Of a stretch of 64,000 nt of DNA, positions 39,350 to 48,173 are shown piece after piece. The stretch is from Rhodovastum atsumiense (GTDB taxonomy: Bacteria > Pseudomonadota > Alphaproteobacteria > Acetobacterales > Acetobacteraceae): assembly GCF_937425535.1 (NCBI RefSeq), contig NZ_OW485601.1, positions 363,001 through 427,000 on the forward strand, written 5' to 3'. The notes beneath the pieces were generated by a model. That model did no database searches and was not told the origin of the DNA. It saw only the letters and a list, made by a program, of their open reading frames with translations. A program made the position numbers and the translations under genes. How positions within the stretch are numbered: position 1 is the first letter of the stretch; each line of letters opens with the position of its first letter.

Positions 39350-40230
39350 GCCCCCCTCCGTCCCAGCACGCGCAGCTGGATCAGCGTGATCGCCAGCAGG
39401 ATCAGGAACAGCACCACCGTACCGGCCGAGGCGTAGCCCATGTCGAAGCGCACGAAGGCGGTCTGGTAGATGAACATGACCAACGGCTTGGTGGCGTTCA
39501 GCGGACCGCCCTGCCCTTCCGCCGTCATGTTGAACACCTGGTCGAAGGTGCGCAGCAACTGGATCGAGTTGATGATGACCACGAACAGGATGGTGGGCCG
39601 CATCAGCGGCAGGGTGATGCGCCGCAGCACCTGCCACTTATTGGCTCCATCGATGCGGGCGGCCTCGTAGTAATCGCTCGGGATGGCGCGCAGCCCGGCA
39701 AGGAAGATCACCACATTGAAACCCAACCCCGTCCACACCGCGGCGGCGGTGATCGAGGGCAGCGCCTGCGCGGTGGACCGCAGGAAGGGCTGCGGCGGCA
39801 CGCCGATCAGGCCGAGGATATCGTTGAACAGGCCGATCGGTGGCGGCTGGTAGAACCACCGCCAGATCCACGCCACCGCCACGGTGGAAACCAGATAGGG
39901 CAGGAAATACAACGCCCGCAGGAGGCCCTGCCCGCGCGTGATCTTGTCGAGGAAATAAGCGATGGTGAAACTCAGCAGCAACCCGGTGGGCAGCCCGTAC
40001 AGCACGTACCAGGCGCTGTTCAGCAGCGCCTGCCAGAACACCGGATCGCCGGCGAGCCGCGCGTAGTTGTCGATGCCGACGTAGCGCGGCTCCTGGCCGA
40101 GCAGGCTCCAGCGATGGAAGGACAGCCAGAAGCTCTGCAGGGCCGGGTAGAAGCGGATCAGGCTGTAGAAGATCGCCGGCACCGCCAGGAAGGCATAGGC
40201 CCAGAGCGCCTGGCGCTGCCGGATGCGCAT
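39346..40230 (-). CDS. Sugar ABC transporter permease (MalF/UgpA type)
   Basis: CUT1 permease of 294 residues, six hydrophobic helices, EAA loop DYYEAARIDGANKWQVLRRI. It pairs with the MalG-type permease. ATG 40230 lies 7 bp after the binding-protein stop. Longer reading to 40437 would translate the end of the binding-protein gene out of frame. Confidence 0.9.
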   Translation of the reverse strand: MRIRQRQALWAYAFLAVPAIFYSLIRFYPALQSFWLSFHRWSLLGQEPRYVGIDNYARLAGDPVFWQALLNSAWYVLYGLPTGLLLSFTIAYFLDKITRGQGLLRALYFLPYLVSTVAVAWIWRWFYQPPPIGLFNDILGLIGVPPQPFLRSTAQALPSITAAAVWTGLGFNVVIFLAGLRAIPSDYYEAARIDGANKWQVLRRITLPLMRPTILFVVIINSIQLLRTFDQVFNMTAEGQGGPLNATKPLVMFIYQTAFVRFDMGYASAGTVVLFLILLAITLIQLRVLGRRGA

Positions 40231-40237
40231 CGCCGCC

Positions 40238-41503
40238 TCAGTGCGCGTAGAAGGCGTCGATGACGTCCTGCTCGCGCTGCGCCATGCGCCGCACGACCTC
40301 CTCGGCCGGCCGGTTGCTCGCCACCGCGTCGTCCACCGCATCCAGCAGCACCTGGCGCTGGCCGAGCTCGTCGACGAAGGCGGTGGCCGAGGCGTATTCC
40401 AGCCCGCGGATGAAGGGGCCGTACTGGGGATGCGCAAGATTGGCCGGGGTCAGCCCGACCGCCTTGCGCGCCGGCAACTCGCCCACCTTCTCCAGCCAGA
40501 CGCCCATCACGTCCGGGCTGGCCAGGAAGGCCACGAACCTCGCCGCCGCCTCGGCCCGGGCGCCGGTGGCGTTGCGGGTGATGCCGTTGGCCCAGAACGA
40601 GGCAAAGTTGGCCCGCCGGCCTTCATGTTCCGGCAATTCGGCGACACCGAAATCAAGCTCCTTCTGGCCGTTCAGCGCCGCCAGACGGAAGGACCCGTCG
40701 ATGGTCATCGCCGCGCGGCCGGCGCGGAAGGCGGTGACGTCGTCGGTCATGAAATCGGGGAAGCCGACGCGGTCGCGGCGGATCAGGTCGAGATACCAGC
40801 GCATGGCGGCAACCCCGGCCGGCGAATCGTAAGTGACCTTGCGGAAATCCGCGGAATAGGGTGTGCCGCCGAACTGGCGCACCAGCACTTCGCGAATCCA
40901 GTTCACGTGCTGGCCGGAGGGCTGCATCGTGGAACCGGCAACGGTGATGTTGCCCGAGGCGTCGCGCCGGGTCAGGCGGATGGCAAGATCGCGGTACTCG
41001 GCAAGGGTGCGTGGCGCCTGCGCCGGATCAAGCCCGGCCTCGCGGAACAGCTTGCGGTTGGTGAACAGGGCCAGCGACCGCACCGCGGTCGGCAGGGCGT
41101 AATAGCTGCCATTGACCTTGGCCGCCTGCACCAGGGGGAAGAACTCCGCTTCGATGGCGGCGGGGGAAATGACGCCGGCGGGCAAAGGCTGCAGATAGCC
41201 GCCCTTCAGGTACTGCGGAATCCAGCCATAGAACAGGTTGACGACATCCGGGCCGCTACCGGCCGGAACGGCCACGGCGACCTTGGTATTGAAATTGGCA
41301 TAGGGAAATGTCTCGTGCCTGACCCGGATTCCCGGATTCTGTTTCTCGAAGACCGGGATCAGCGCATTGATGGCCGTTTCCTTCACCGGAAACGAATACT
41401 GCCAGTAGGTGATCTCCACCTTGGACTGGGCGATGGCGGGTGCGGCAAGGCCGGCTGCCGCCAGGCCGGTGGACGCCACGAACGCACGGCGGGTCAAGGT
41501 CAT
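40238..41503 (-). CDS. Sugar ABC transporter substrate-binding protein
   Basis: Family-1 extracellular binding protein of 421 residues with a twin-arginine leader (LTRRAFVASTGLAAAGLAAP, cleavage near AIAQ at 25). The mature sequence starts KVEITYWQYSFPVKETAINA, a UgpB/MalE-type start. First gene of the seven-gene operon binding protein, two permeases, lyase, ATPase, kinase, SIS deaminase. It is divergent from the ROK regulator. Ligand probably an N-substituted amino sugar, by inference from the downstream enzymes. Confidence 0.9.
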   Translation of the reverse strand: MTLTRRAFVASTGLAAAGLAAPAIAQSKVEITYWQYSFPVKETAINALIPVFEKQNPGIRVRHETFPYANFNTKVAVAVPAGSGPDVVNLFYGWIPQYLKGGYLQPLPAGVISPAAIEAEFFPLVQAAKVNGSYYALPTAVRSLALFTNRKLFREAGLDPAQAPRTLAEYRDLAIRLTRRDASGNITVAGSTMQPSGQHVNWIREVLVRQFGGTPYSADFRKVTYDSPAGVAAMRWYLDLIRRDRVGFPDFMTDDVTAFRAGRAAMTIDGSFRLAALNGQKELDFGVAELPEHEGRRANFASFWANGITRNATGARAEAAARFVAFLASPDVMGVWLEKVGELPARKAVGLTPANLAHPQYGPFIRGLEYASATAFVDELGQRQVLLDAVDDAVASNRPAEEVVRRMAQREQDVIDAFYAH

Positions 41504-41546
41504 CGCGCCATTTCCTGCCTTGTGGACCGGAGCCTCCGGCCCGATT

Positions 41547-41565
41547 AAATCCAGTCAGTGGATTT
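41547..41565. promoter_or_regulatory. Putative ROK-repressor operator
   Basis: Perfect 7-bp inverted repeat AAATCCA (41547-41553) and TGGATTT (41559-41565) with a 5-bp spacer, extended outward by TT/AA. It lies in the 95-bp gap between the divergent binding-protein gene and ROK regulator, 44 bp from the first start codon. A/T-rich arms with a short spacer are usual for NagC/XylR-type ROK repressors. Confidence 0.7.
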
Positions 41566-41598
41566 GAACCCGACCATCCCTTTCTGTAAAGCCCCCCG

Positions 41599-42786
41599 AT
41601 GCACCAGATGGTTGAAATCTCGGGAACCGACCGTGAACGCGCCAAGTCGTTCAACCGCCGCGTCGTCGTCGAAGCCCTGCACCGCCACGGCCCCTGCAGC
41701 CGGGTGGAACTATCCCGGCTGACCGGGCTGTCGCCGCAGACCATCTCCAACATCATCGCCGAGTTCCTGCAGGCCGAACTGGTGCATGTCAGCGGCCGCC
41801 GCCTCGGGCGGGGACAGCCGCAGGTGGATCTCGCGCTGCGTGCCGACGCGGCAAGCTCCATCGGCCTCTCGCTCGAACACGACCGGCTGACCGGCGTGCG
41901 GATCAACCTCGCCGGCGAACGCCGGGCCGAATTATGCGAAGCCGTGACCGATCCGCGCCCCGCAGCGCTGATCCCGCGCATCATCGCCATGGTCACGGCG
42001 CTGCGCGACGGCGTGACGGCCGCCCCCTGGGGGGTGGGGCTGGCCATGCCGGGCCCGTTCGCGACCGATGGCGAAGCCTTCGCCGGCCCCACCACCCTGC
42101 CGGGCTGGGGAGAGTTGCCAGTCGCTGACAGGCTCGGTGCGGAACTCGGCCTGAAGGTGCTGGTCGAGCGGGACGCGGCGGCGGCGGCGCGGGCGGAATA
42201 CCTCTATGGCTGTGCCCGTGGCCTGCGCAGCTTCTTCCACCTGCATTTCGGCCGTGGCCTGGGCGGCAGCGCCTTCACCGACGGCCAGCCGCTGCGCGGC
42301 GCGCACGGCAATGCCGGCGAGATCGGGCTGATGGTGGTGGAACCCGGCGGGCGCCGCCATCCGGGCGGACCGGATGGATGCCTGGAAGCCTATGTCTCCA
42401 TCCATGCGCTGCAGGCGCGGCTGGCCGCGTCCGGGCTGCAGACCATCGACCCCGCGCACGAGGTGGTGCAGGACTGGATCGCCGAAGCGGCCCTGCGGCT
42501 GCGCGGCGTCATCGTCACCATCGAGATGCTGTTCGACCCCGAGGCCATCGTGATCGCCGGCCGCCTGCCCCAGGCGGTGATCGCCCGGCTGATCGCGGCG
42601 CTGGAGCCGTTGCCGCCGTCCATTGCCTGCCGCACGGGGCGCGGCGTGCCACGGGTGCTCGCGGGCTCGGGCATCGCCGGCAGCCCGGTGCTGGGGGCAG
42701 CGGCCCTGCCCTTCTACGACTGGCTGGCCCCGGACCCGCAATCGATGCGCAAGCCCGCCTCACGCCGCCGGCACACCGGCGCCTGA
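41599..42786 (+). CDS. ROK-family transcriptional regulator (NagC/XylR type)
   Basis: Regulator of 395 residues. An N-terminal winged helix (about 15-75, LSRLTGLSPQTISNIIAEFL) precedes a ROK sugar-binding domain. The zinc motif of ROK proteins is reduced: GGPDGCLEAY keeps only one Cys, unlike the kinase at 35010. It probably represses the divergent amino-sugar operon until inducer binds. ATG 41599 is used; ATG 41608 is an alternative. Its TGA directly abuts the sdaA stop on the other strand. Confidence 0.87.
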   Translation: MHQMVEISGTDRERAKSFNRRVVVEALHRHGPCSRVELSRLTGLSPQTISNIIAEFLQAELVHVSGRRLGRGQPQVDLALRADAASSIGLSLEHDRLTGVRINLAGERRAELCEAVTDPRPAALIPRIIAMVTALRDGVTAAPWGVGLAMPGPFATDGEAFAGPTTLPGWGELPVADRLGAELGLKVLVERDAAAAARAEYLYGCARGLRSFFHLHFGRGLGGSAFTDGQPLRGAHGNAGEIGLMVVEPGGRRHPGGPDGCLEAYVSIHALQARLAASGLQTIDPAHEVVQDWIAEAALRLRGVIVTIEMLFDPEAIVIAGRLPQAVIARLIAALEPLPPSIACRTGRGVPRVLAGSGIAGSPVLGAAALPFYDWLAPDPQSMRKPASRRRHTGA

Positions 42787-44157
42787 TCAGCACTCCGGCA
42801 GGTTCAGCGCCAGCCCGCCCTGCGAGGTTTCCTTGTATTTCGACTGCATATCCAGGCCGGTCTGCCGCATCGTCGCGATCACCTTGTCGAGCGAGATCAG
42901 ATGGCGGCCATCCCCCCGCAGCGCCAGCGACGCCGCGTTGACCGCCTTCACCGCGCCGAAGGCATTGCGCTCGATGCAGGGGATCTGCACCAGCCCGCCG
43001 ACCGGATCGCAGGTCATGCCGAGATGGTGCTCCATGCCGATCTCGGCGGCGTTCTCGACCTGCTCGTTGCTGCCGCCGAGTGCCGCCACCAACCCGGACG
43101 CGGCCATGGAGCACGCCACCCCGACCTCGCCCTGGCAGCCCACCTCCGCGCCGGAAATCGAGGCGTTCATCTTGAACAACGCCCCGATCGCGGTGGCGGT
43201 CAGCAGGAACTGGTGCATGCCGGCAGCGGTCGCGCCGACGCAGCCCTCGCGGTAGTAGCGCAGCACCGCCGGCAGCACCCCGGCCGCGCCGTTGGTCGGC
43301 GCCGTCACTACCCGCCCGCCGGCCGCGTTCTCCTCGGTCGCGGCGATGGCATAAAGGTTGATCGTATCCATCACCTCGTGCCGGTGGCGGATGTTGCGGT
43401 AGCGGTCGGCCTCGATCTGCGCGCGCAGCCGCGCCGCCCGCCGCTGCACCGCGAGCCCGCCAGGCAATTCCCCGTCGCGCTGCATGCCGCGCTCGACGCA
43501 GGCCATCATGGTGCCGATGACCCGGTCGAGATGGGCCTCCACCTCCGCCGCCGGGCGCAAGGCGGATTCGTTGGCCATGACGATCTCGGCGATGGACAGG
43601 CGGGTGCGCGTGCCGATGCGCAGCAGCTCCGCGCCGGAGCGGAACGGGTACGGCACGTCCGGCGCGCCTGCCAGCGCGGTCTGCCCAACCTGTGCCTCCG
43701 GCACCACGAAACCGCCGCCGACCGAGCACCAGCGTTCGGCCACCACCTCCCGCCCCTCCGCGTCCAGCGCCACCAGCGCCAGCGTGTTCGGGTGCACGGG
43801 CGGCGGGGCGAGCGTGTCGAAGACCAGGTCCGTCGCTGGTTCGAAGCCGACGACGTGCCCGCCCAGATCGACGGCGCCGCGTGCCGACACCGCGGCGGCA
43901 AGGCTGTCGGCGGTATCGGGATCCACCGTGTCGGGCAGTTCCCCGGCGAGGCCCAGGATCACCGCCTTGGCGGTGCCGTGCCCCTTGCCGGTCCAGGCCA
44001 GCGAGCCGAACAACGTGACATGCAGCCGCGCCACATCCCTCAGCCGCTCCGAGGCCAGCAGCCCGGCGCGGAAACCGTATGCGGCGCGCATCGGCCCGAC
44101 CGTGTGCGACGACGACGGGCCAATCCCGATCTTGTAGAGGTCGAAGACGCTGATCAT
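42787..44157 (-). CDS. sdaA: L-serine dehydratase (iron-sulfur)
   Basis: Single-chain L-serine ammonia-lyase of 456 residues, serine to pyruvate and ammonia. The beta-type domain opens [20 protein letters not shown]. The alpha-type domain has [37 protein letters not shown] and the terminal [16 protein letters not shown], supplying the cluster cysteines and tail. It ends the dgc/sox/glyA gene row, where it disposes of serine made by GlyA. The start at ATG 44157 is clear. Confidence 0.95.
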   Translation of the reverse strand: MISVFDLYKIGIGPSSSHTVGPMRAAYGFRAGLLASERLRDVARLHVTLFGSLAWTGKGHGTAKAVILGLAGELPDTVDPDTADSLAAAVSARGAVDLGGHVVGFEPATDLVFDTLAPPPVHPNTLALVALDAEGREVVAERWCSVGGGFVVPEAQVGQTALAGAPDVPYPFRSGAELLRIGTRTRLSIAEIVMANESALRPAAEVEAHLDRVIGTMMACVERGMQRDGELPGGLAVQRRAARLRAQIEADRYRNIRHRHEVMDTINLYAIAATEENAAGGRVVTAPTNGAAGVLPAVLRYYREGCVGATAAGMHQFLLTATAIGALFKMNASISGAEVGCQGEVGVACSMAASGLVAALGGSNEQVENAAEIGMEHHLGMTCDPVGGLVQIPCIERNAFGAVKAVNAASLALRGDGRHLISLDKVIATMRQTGLDMQSKYKETSQGGLALNLPEC

Positions 44158-44234
44158 GGAGCGGAGGATGCCGGTTCCCGCGCGTCGGCGTCAAAGGCAG
44201 CGTGGCACGGCATGATCCAGGAATAATACCGCAA

Positions 44235-44756
44235 TCAGGTGGAAGCCGGATCGAGGTCGAGCACCAGAGGCCGCACGCCGAGCCGCTCCAGCACGCGCGC
44301 GAAATCCTGCGAGCTCAGCGACACGGTGGCGGTGTTGACCAGCGGATGGCAGGTGATGCGTCCAGCCTCCAGCAGCGCCCGGTCCAGCGCCAGCCGCACC
44401 TGGCCGGTGGCGTCGTTCACCAGCCCGAGCGGACTGACCGCGCCGGGGGCAAGGCCGAGCGCGGCCAGCAAGGTGGCCGGACTGGCGAAGGAGACCCGCT
44501 TCGCCCCGAGCAGCCCCGCCAGGGCCTTCAGGTCGGCGCGGAGCCCGGCGCGCATGGTGACCAGCCAGAGCTGGCCGCGATTGTCCTTCAGCAGCAGGTT
44601 CTTGGTGTGCTCGCCGGAAAGCTGCGCCCAGTAGGGCATCGCTTCCTCGACCGTGTGCACCGGCGGGTGCGTCACTTCCTGCACCGGATCGGTGCAGCCG
44701 GCGAGCACGGCCCGCAGCCGGTCCTGGCCGGGCACGGTCTCCTCGATGACGGACAT
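44235..44756 (-). CDS. Prolyl-tRNA editing protein (ProXp/PrdX, YbaK family)
   Basis: Trans-editing hydrolase of 173 residues with the YbaK/INS-like fold: GEHTKNLLLKDNRGQLWLVT, KRVSFASPATLLAALGL, the conserved APGAVSPLGLVND, and ITCHPLVNTATVSLSS. Members of this branch clear Ala-tRNA(Pro). It lies between glyA (5 bp away) and sdaA (77 bp). A quality-control enzyme inside a catabolic row is unexpected; it may just be carried along. ATG 44756 is used; the frame continues upstream without a ribosome site. Confidence 0.88.
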   Translation of the reverse strand: MSVIEETVPGQDRLRAVLAGCTDPVQEVTHPPVHTVEEAMPYWAQLSGEHTKNLLLKDNRGQLWLVTMRAGLRADLKALAGLLGAKRVSFASPATLLAALGLAPGAVSPLGLVNDATGQVRLALDRALLEAGRITCHPLVNTATVSLSSQDFARVLERLGVRPLVLDLDPAST

Positions 44757-44761
44757 GGCGT

Positions 44762-46075
44762 CTATCCTTCTGCGGCAATGGCGTTGCGGTAGATCGGGAA
44801 GGCGGCGCACAGCGCGGCCACGTCCTGGCGCACCCCGGCGATCGCCCGCGGCGCCGCGACGGGATCGGGGAGTGCCGTCAGCACCCGGTCGATCAGCCCG
44901 GCGACGCGGCGGAACTCCGCGGCGCCGAAGCCGCGCGTGGTGCAGGCGGGCGTGCCGAGGCGGATGCCCGAGGTCACCGACGGCTTCTCCGGGTCGAAGG
45001 GAATGCCGTTCTTGTTGCAGGTGATGCCGGCCTCATCCAGGCCGCGCTCGGCCGCCTTGCCCGTCAGCCCCTTGGGCCGCAGGTCGACCAGGACCAGATG
45101 CGTGTCGGTGCCGCCGGAGACAATCGCGGCGCCGCCCCCCGCCAGTTCCGCCGCCAGCACCGCCGCGTTCTCCACCACCTGTCGCGCGTAGTCGCGGAAG
45201 GCAGGACGCAGGGCCTCGCCGAGGGCGACCGCCTTGGCAGCGATGACGTGCTCCAGCGGGCCGCCCTGCACGCCCGGAAACACGGCCGAGGCAAGCTTCT
45301 TCGCCAGGCTGCCGTCATTGGTCAGGATCATGCCGCCCCGTGGGCCGCGCAGCGTCTTGTGCGTCGTGGTGGTCACCACATGCGCGTGCGGCAACGGGCT
45401 CGGATGCACGCCGCCCGCCACCAGCCCGGCGAAATGCGCCATGTCCACCATCAGCCAGGCATCCACCTCATCGGCGATGGCGCGGAAGCGGGTGAAGTCG
45501 ATGACCCGCGGATAGGCCGAGCCGCCGGCGATGATCAGCCGAGGCCGGTGCGCGCGCGCCAGCCGCTCCACCTCGGCGTAGTCGATGCGCTGCGTCAGCG
45601 GGTCCACGCCGTACTGGACGGCGCGGAACCACCGCCCGGAGATCGTCGGCGCCGCGCCATGGGTCAGGTGACCGCCATGGGCGAGGTTCATACCCAGGAC
45701 GGTGTCGCCCGGCGACAACAGCGCGAACAACACGGCGGTATTGGCCTGGGCGCCGGAATGCGGCTGCACATTGGCAAAGCCGCAGCCGAACAGCGCCTTC
45801 GCCCGCTCGATCGCGAGTTGCTCGGTGACGTCGACATGCTCGCAGCCGCCGTAGTAGCGGCGGCCCGGATAGCCCTCGGCGTATTTGTTGGTGAGCACGC
45901 TGCCCTGTGCCTGCAGCACCGCGCGGGAGGCGATGTTCTCGGAAGCGATCAGCTCCAGCTTGTCCTGCTGCCGGCCCAGCTCCGCGCCGATCGCGGCCGC
46001 GACCTCCGGGTCGATCTCGGCGAGGGACTCCGTGAACAGCGTGGCCCGGTCGGGATGCGGCGCGATCTGATCCAT
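44762..46075 (-). CDS. glyA: Serine hydroxymethyltransferase
   Basis: PLP enzyme of 437 residues that joins glycine and 5,10-methylene-THF to serine. Motifs: [40 protein letters not shown], and the PLP-Lys segment [16 protein letters not shown]. It follows the ETF gene by 121 bp in the row that degrades dimethylglycine and sarcosine, so here it probably works in the serine direction with SdaA. ATG 46075 is used; a TTG at 46090 is the only other start and neither has a strong ribosome site. A housekeeping glyA may exist elsewhere. Confidence 0.95.
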   Translation of the reverse strand: MDQIAPHPDRATLFTESLAEIDPEVAAAIGAELGRQQDKLELIASENIASRAVLQAQGSVLTNKYAEGYPGRRYYGGCEHVDVTEQLAIERAKALFGCGFANVQPHSGAQANTAVLFALLSPGDTVLGMNLAHGGHLTHGAAPTISGRWFRAVQYGVDPLTQRIDYAEVERLARAHRPRLIIAGGSAYPRVIDFTRFRAIADEVDAWLMVDMAHFAGLVAGGVHPSPLPHAHVVTTTTHKTLRGPRGGMILTNDGSLAKKLASAVFPGVQGGPLEHVIAAKAVALGEALRPAFRDYARQVVENAAVLAAELAGGGAAIVSGGTDTHLVLVDLRPKGLTGKAAERGLDEAGITCNKNGIPFDPEKPSVTSGIRLGTPACTTRGFGAAEFRRVAGLIDRVLTALPDPVAAPRAIAGVRQDVAALCAAFPIYRNAIAAEG

Positions 46076-46196
46076 GGCGGCTGGGTCCAATGCGAAAGGA
46101 AAGCAGGCAGGCGACTATGCTGATGGTTCGCGGCCTCCGCGCGCCTGCAGCCGACGTGCCGCTTGAACGGAACCGACCTGCCGAGGTGGGCGCAGT

Positions 46197-48173
46197 TCAG
46201 GAATCAGGCCGCAGCACGCCGATCGCGCGCAGATGAGCGAGGATTTCCCGCGCCGCTTCCGCGGGGGCCGGGTTGATCAGAACACGGCCCCGTACCGTCC
46301 CGGACTGCTCCGGGCCGGCCTGCAGCAGGCGCGGACGCGGCCGGTACGGTCGTTCCTCCAGCGCCAACGACGGCAGGCCGCCGGGCAATCCGACACCCGG
46401 CGACGGCAGCGGCACGCAGCGGCCGCGGCGGGCGCGCGCATAGGCGAAGGGCCATGGTGCCGGCGCGGCCGGATGCACCGTCACCACTGCCGGCAGCCGC
46501 ACCCGCACGTCGCGCCGTGCCCCGCGCGGCAGGGCCTGGGTCGCCAGCAAGTCGCCGGACGGCAACAGGCGCAGTGCCGCGACATCCGCCACCAGCGGCA
46601 GGCCCAACGCCTGCGCCAGCCGATAGGGCAACAGGCCGGCATCGGCGCCACCCAGGCCGCGCCGCCCCGCCAGGATCAGCGCCGGCGCCTCGGCACGCAG
46701 CCAGGACGCGAGCACTGGCAACGGATCGGCCTCCGCCGCCACCTTGGGCACGTCGATGCGGTCGAGCCCCATGCCAAGATGCTCGCGCAGCGCCGCATCC
46801 TCCGCCCCCGCGTGCAACCCGCTCACCGTGGCGCCGAGCATCCGCGCCAGCCGCGTCGCCTGGGCCTCCACTGCCACCGCGGCCGCCCGGCCGGAAACGG
46901 GATGCCGCCCGGCCGACAGCAGCACCGTCGCCGTCCCGGGAAAAGGCAGCACCATGGCCGCCTGCTCTGCCGCAGCGGGCGGCGCTGCCGCGTCACCGGC
47001 GGCCAGGGCGGCACACAGCGCCGGCATGACCTGCTGCGCATCGGCGATGACGGACAGGCCGGCACGGGCGACCATAGCGGCGTGCAGGTCGGTATTCACC
47101 GCCACCACATGCTGCACCCGGGTGATGCCCTGCAGATGCTGCGGTGCCCCGGCGATGCCAAGCGCGAGATAGCAGGTGGCCTCCAGCACCGAGCCGGAAG
47201 CCCCGACCTGCCGCTCCCGCGGCAGGTGCCCGGCATCGCACACCACCCGACTGCCGGCCGGCGTGGCATGCAGCGCCTGGGCCAACGCGACGAAACCGGC
47301 GAAGTCGGTGACACCGTTGCCGGCGGCGACGACGAAATCCGCTTCGGCCAGCCGCACCGTCGCCGGATCGGCGAGACGGCGCGGACCGGCCCAAAGACGC
47401 GGCGACGCGGCGCCAGCCGTTGCTTCCGGGACCGGGGGCAGCAGCGCGCCCGCACGCGGCGGCCCGGCATGCGGGGCGACCGCATCCACGGCAAGGCTCA
47501 GCAGGCGCGACGGCAGGGCGCGTTGCTCCACCCGTCCCGCGCCCGCCCGCCGCACGACCATCCGCGCACCGACCTGCCCGGCCTCGGCGAACAACGGCTC
47601 ACCCAGTGCCGCGGCCACCCGACGGGCGCTGTCGCCACCGGTCTCGCTTTCCGGGAACAGCACATGCCGGGGATGCCGCGCCGCGATCACGTCGAGGATC
47701 GCGGCGGCGCGGGCCTCTGGATCCGCCGACTCCGCCAGCAGCGCCACCAGATCGGCGCCCGCCGGCCCGGCCGGCGCCGTCAGCGCGGGTGCAAGCAGCA
47801 GCACCGCCCCGCCCGCATCCGCGGCATCGGCGAGCAGCCGCGCCGCGCCCAGAAGCTGGCGATCATGCGCGGAAAGCTGGCCCGCAGCCCCATCCGCCAC
47901 CGCCAGCACGAAGAAGGCCGGATGCGCGATGACGCTCACCGGCGGCGGATCGGACGAACGTGCCGCCACGGCCACCGGCAAGGCCGCCCCCACCGCGCCG
48001 CGCAGCGTCCGATCAAGCCGGAGCCGCGCTGCCTGGACCACCGCAGCCGCCGCCTCGGCCCGGGGATCGCGCCGCGGCCGACCAGCCGGGCGCAGCGCCA
48101 GCCGAGGCCGCGCCCCGCCTTCCACCCTCCGGGCATCGCGTTCCGCCCGGGGATCGCGCCGCGGTCGCGTCAT
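46197..48173 (-). CDS. Fused electron transfer flavoprotein (alpha-beta) of dimethylglycine catabolism
   Basis: One uninterrupted frame of 658 residues. Residues 1 to about 400 are a Dgc-type EtfA: the N-terminus repeats RPRRDPRAE (3-11 and 32-40), and the FAD domain has RERQVGASGSVLEATCYLAL near 319 and GIAGAPQHLQGITRVQHVVA. Residues from about 415 on resemble EtfB (ALILAGRRGLGGADAGLLPY, RRDVRVRLPAVVTVHP). In Pseudomonas these are two genes next to dgcAB. ATG 48173 overlaps dgcB by 4 bp. It should carry electrons from DgcA/DgcB. Confidence 0.85.
   Translation of the reverse strand: MTRPRRDPRAERDARRVEGGARPRLALRPAGRPRRDPRAEAAAAVVQAARLRLDRTLRGAVGAALPVAVAARSSDPPPVSVIAHPAFFVLAVADGAAGQLSAHDRQLLGAARLLADAADAGGAVLLLAPALTAPAGPAGADLVALLAESADPEARAAAILDVIAARHPRHVLFPESETGGDSARRVAAALGEPLFAEAGQVGARMVVRRAGAGRVEQRALPSRLLSLAVDAVAPHAGPPRAGALLPPVPEATAGAASPRLWAGPRRLADPATVRLAEADFVVAAGNGVTDFAGFVALAQALHATPAGSRVVCDAGHLPRERQVGASGSVLEATCYLALGIAGAPQHLQGITRVQHVVAVNTDLHAAMVARAGLSVIADAQQVMPALCAALAAGDAAAPPAAAEQAAMVLPFPGTATVLLSAGRHPVSGRAAAVAVEAQATRLARMLGATVSGLHAGAEDAALREHLGMGLDRIDVPKVAAEADPLPVLASWLRAEAPALILAGRRGLGGADAGLLPYRLAQALGLPLVADVAALRLLPSGDLLATQALPRGARRDVRVRLPAVVTVHPAAPAPWPFAYARARRGRCVPLPSPGVGLPGGLPSLALEERPYRPRPRLLQAGPEQSGTVRGRVLINPAPAEAAREILAHLRAIGVLRPDS

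Noticed and set aside
46076-46196. Glycine or THF riboswitch in front of glyA
   Set aside because: The 121-bp gap shows no glycine-aptamer tandem or conserved core that I can recognise.
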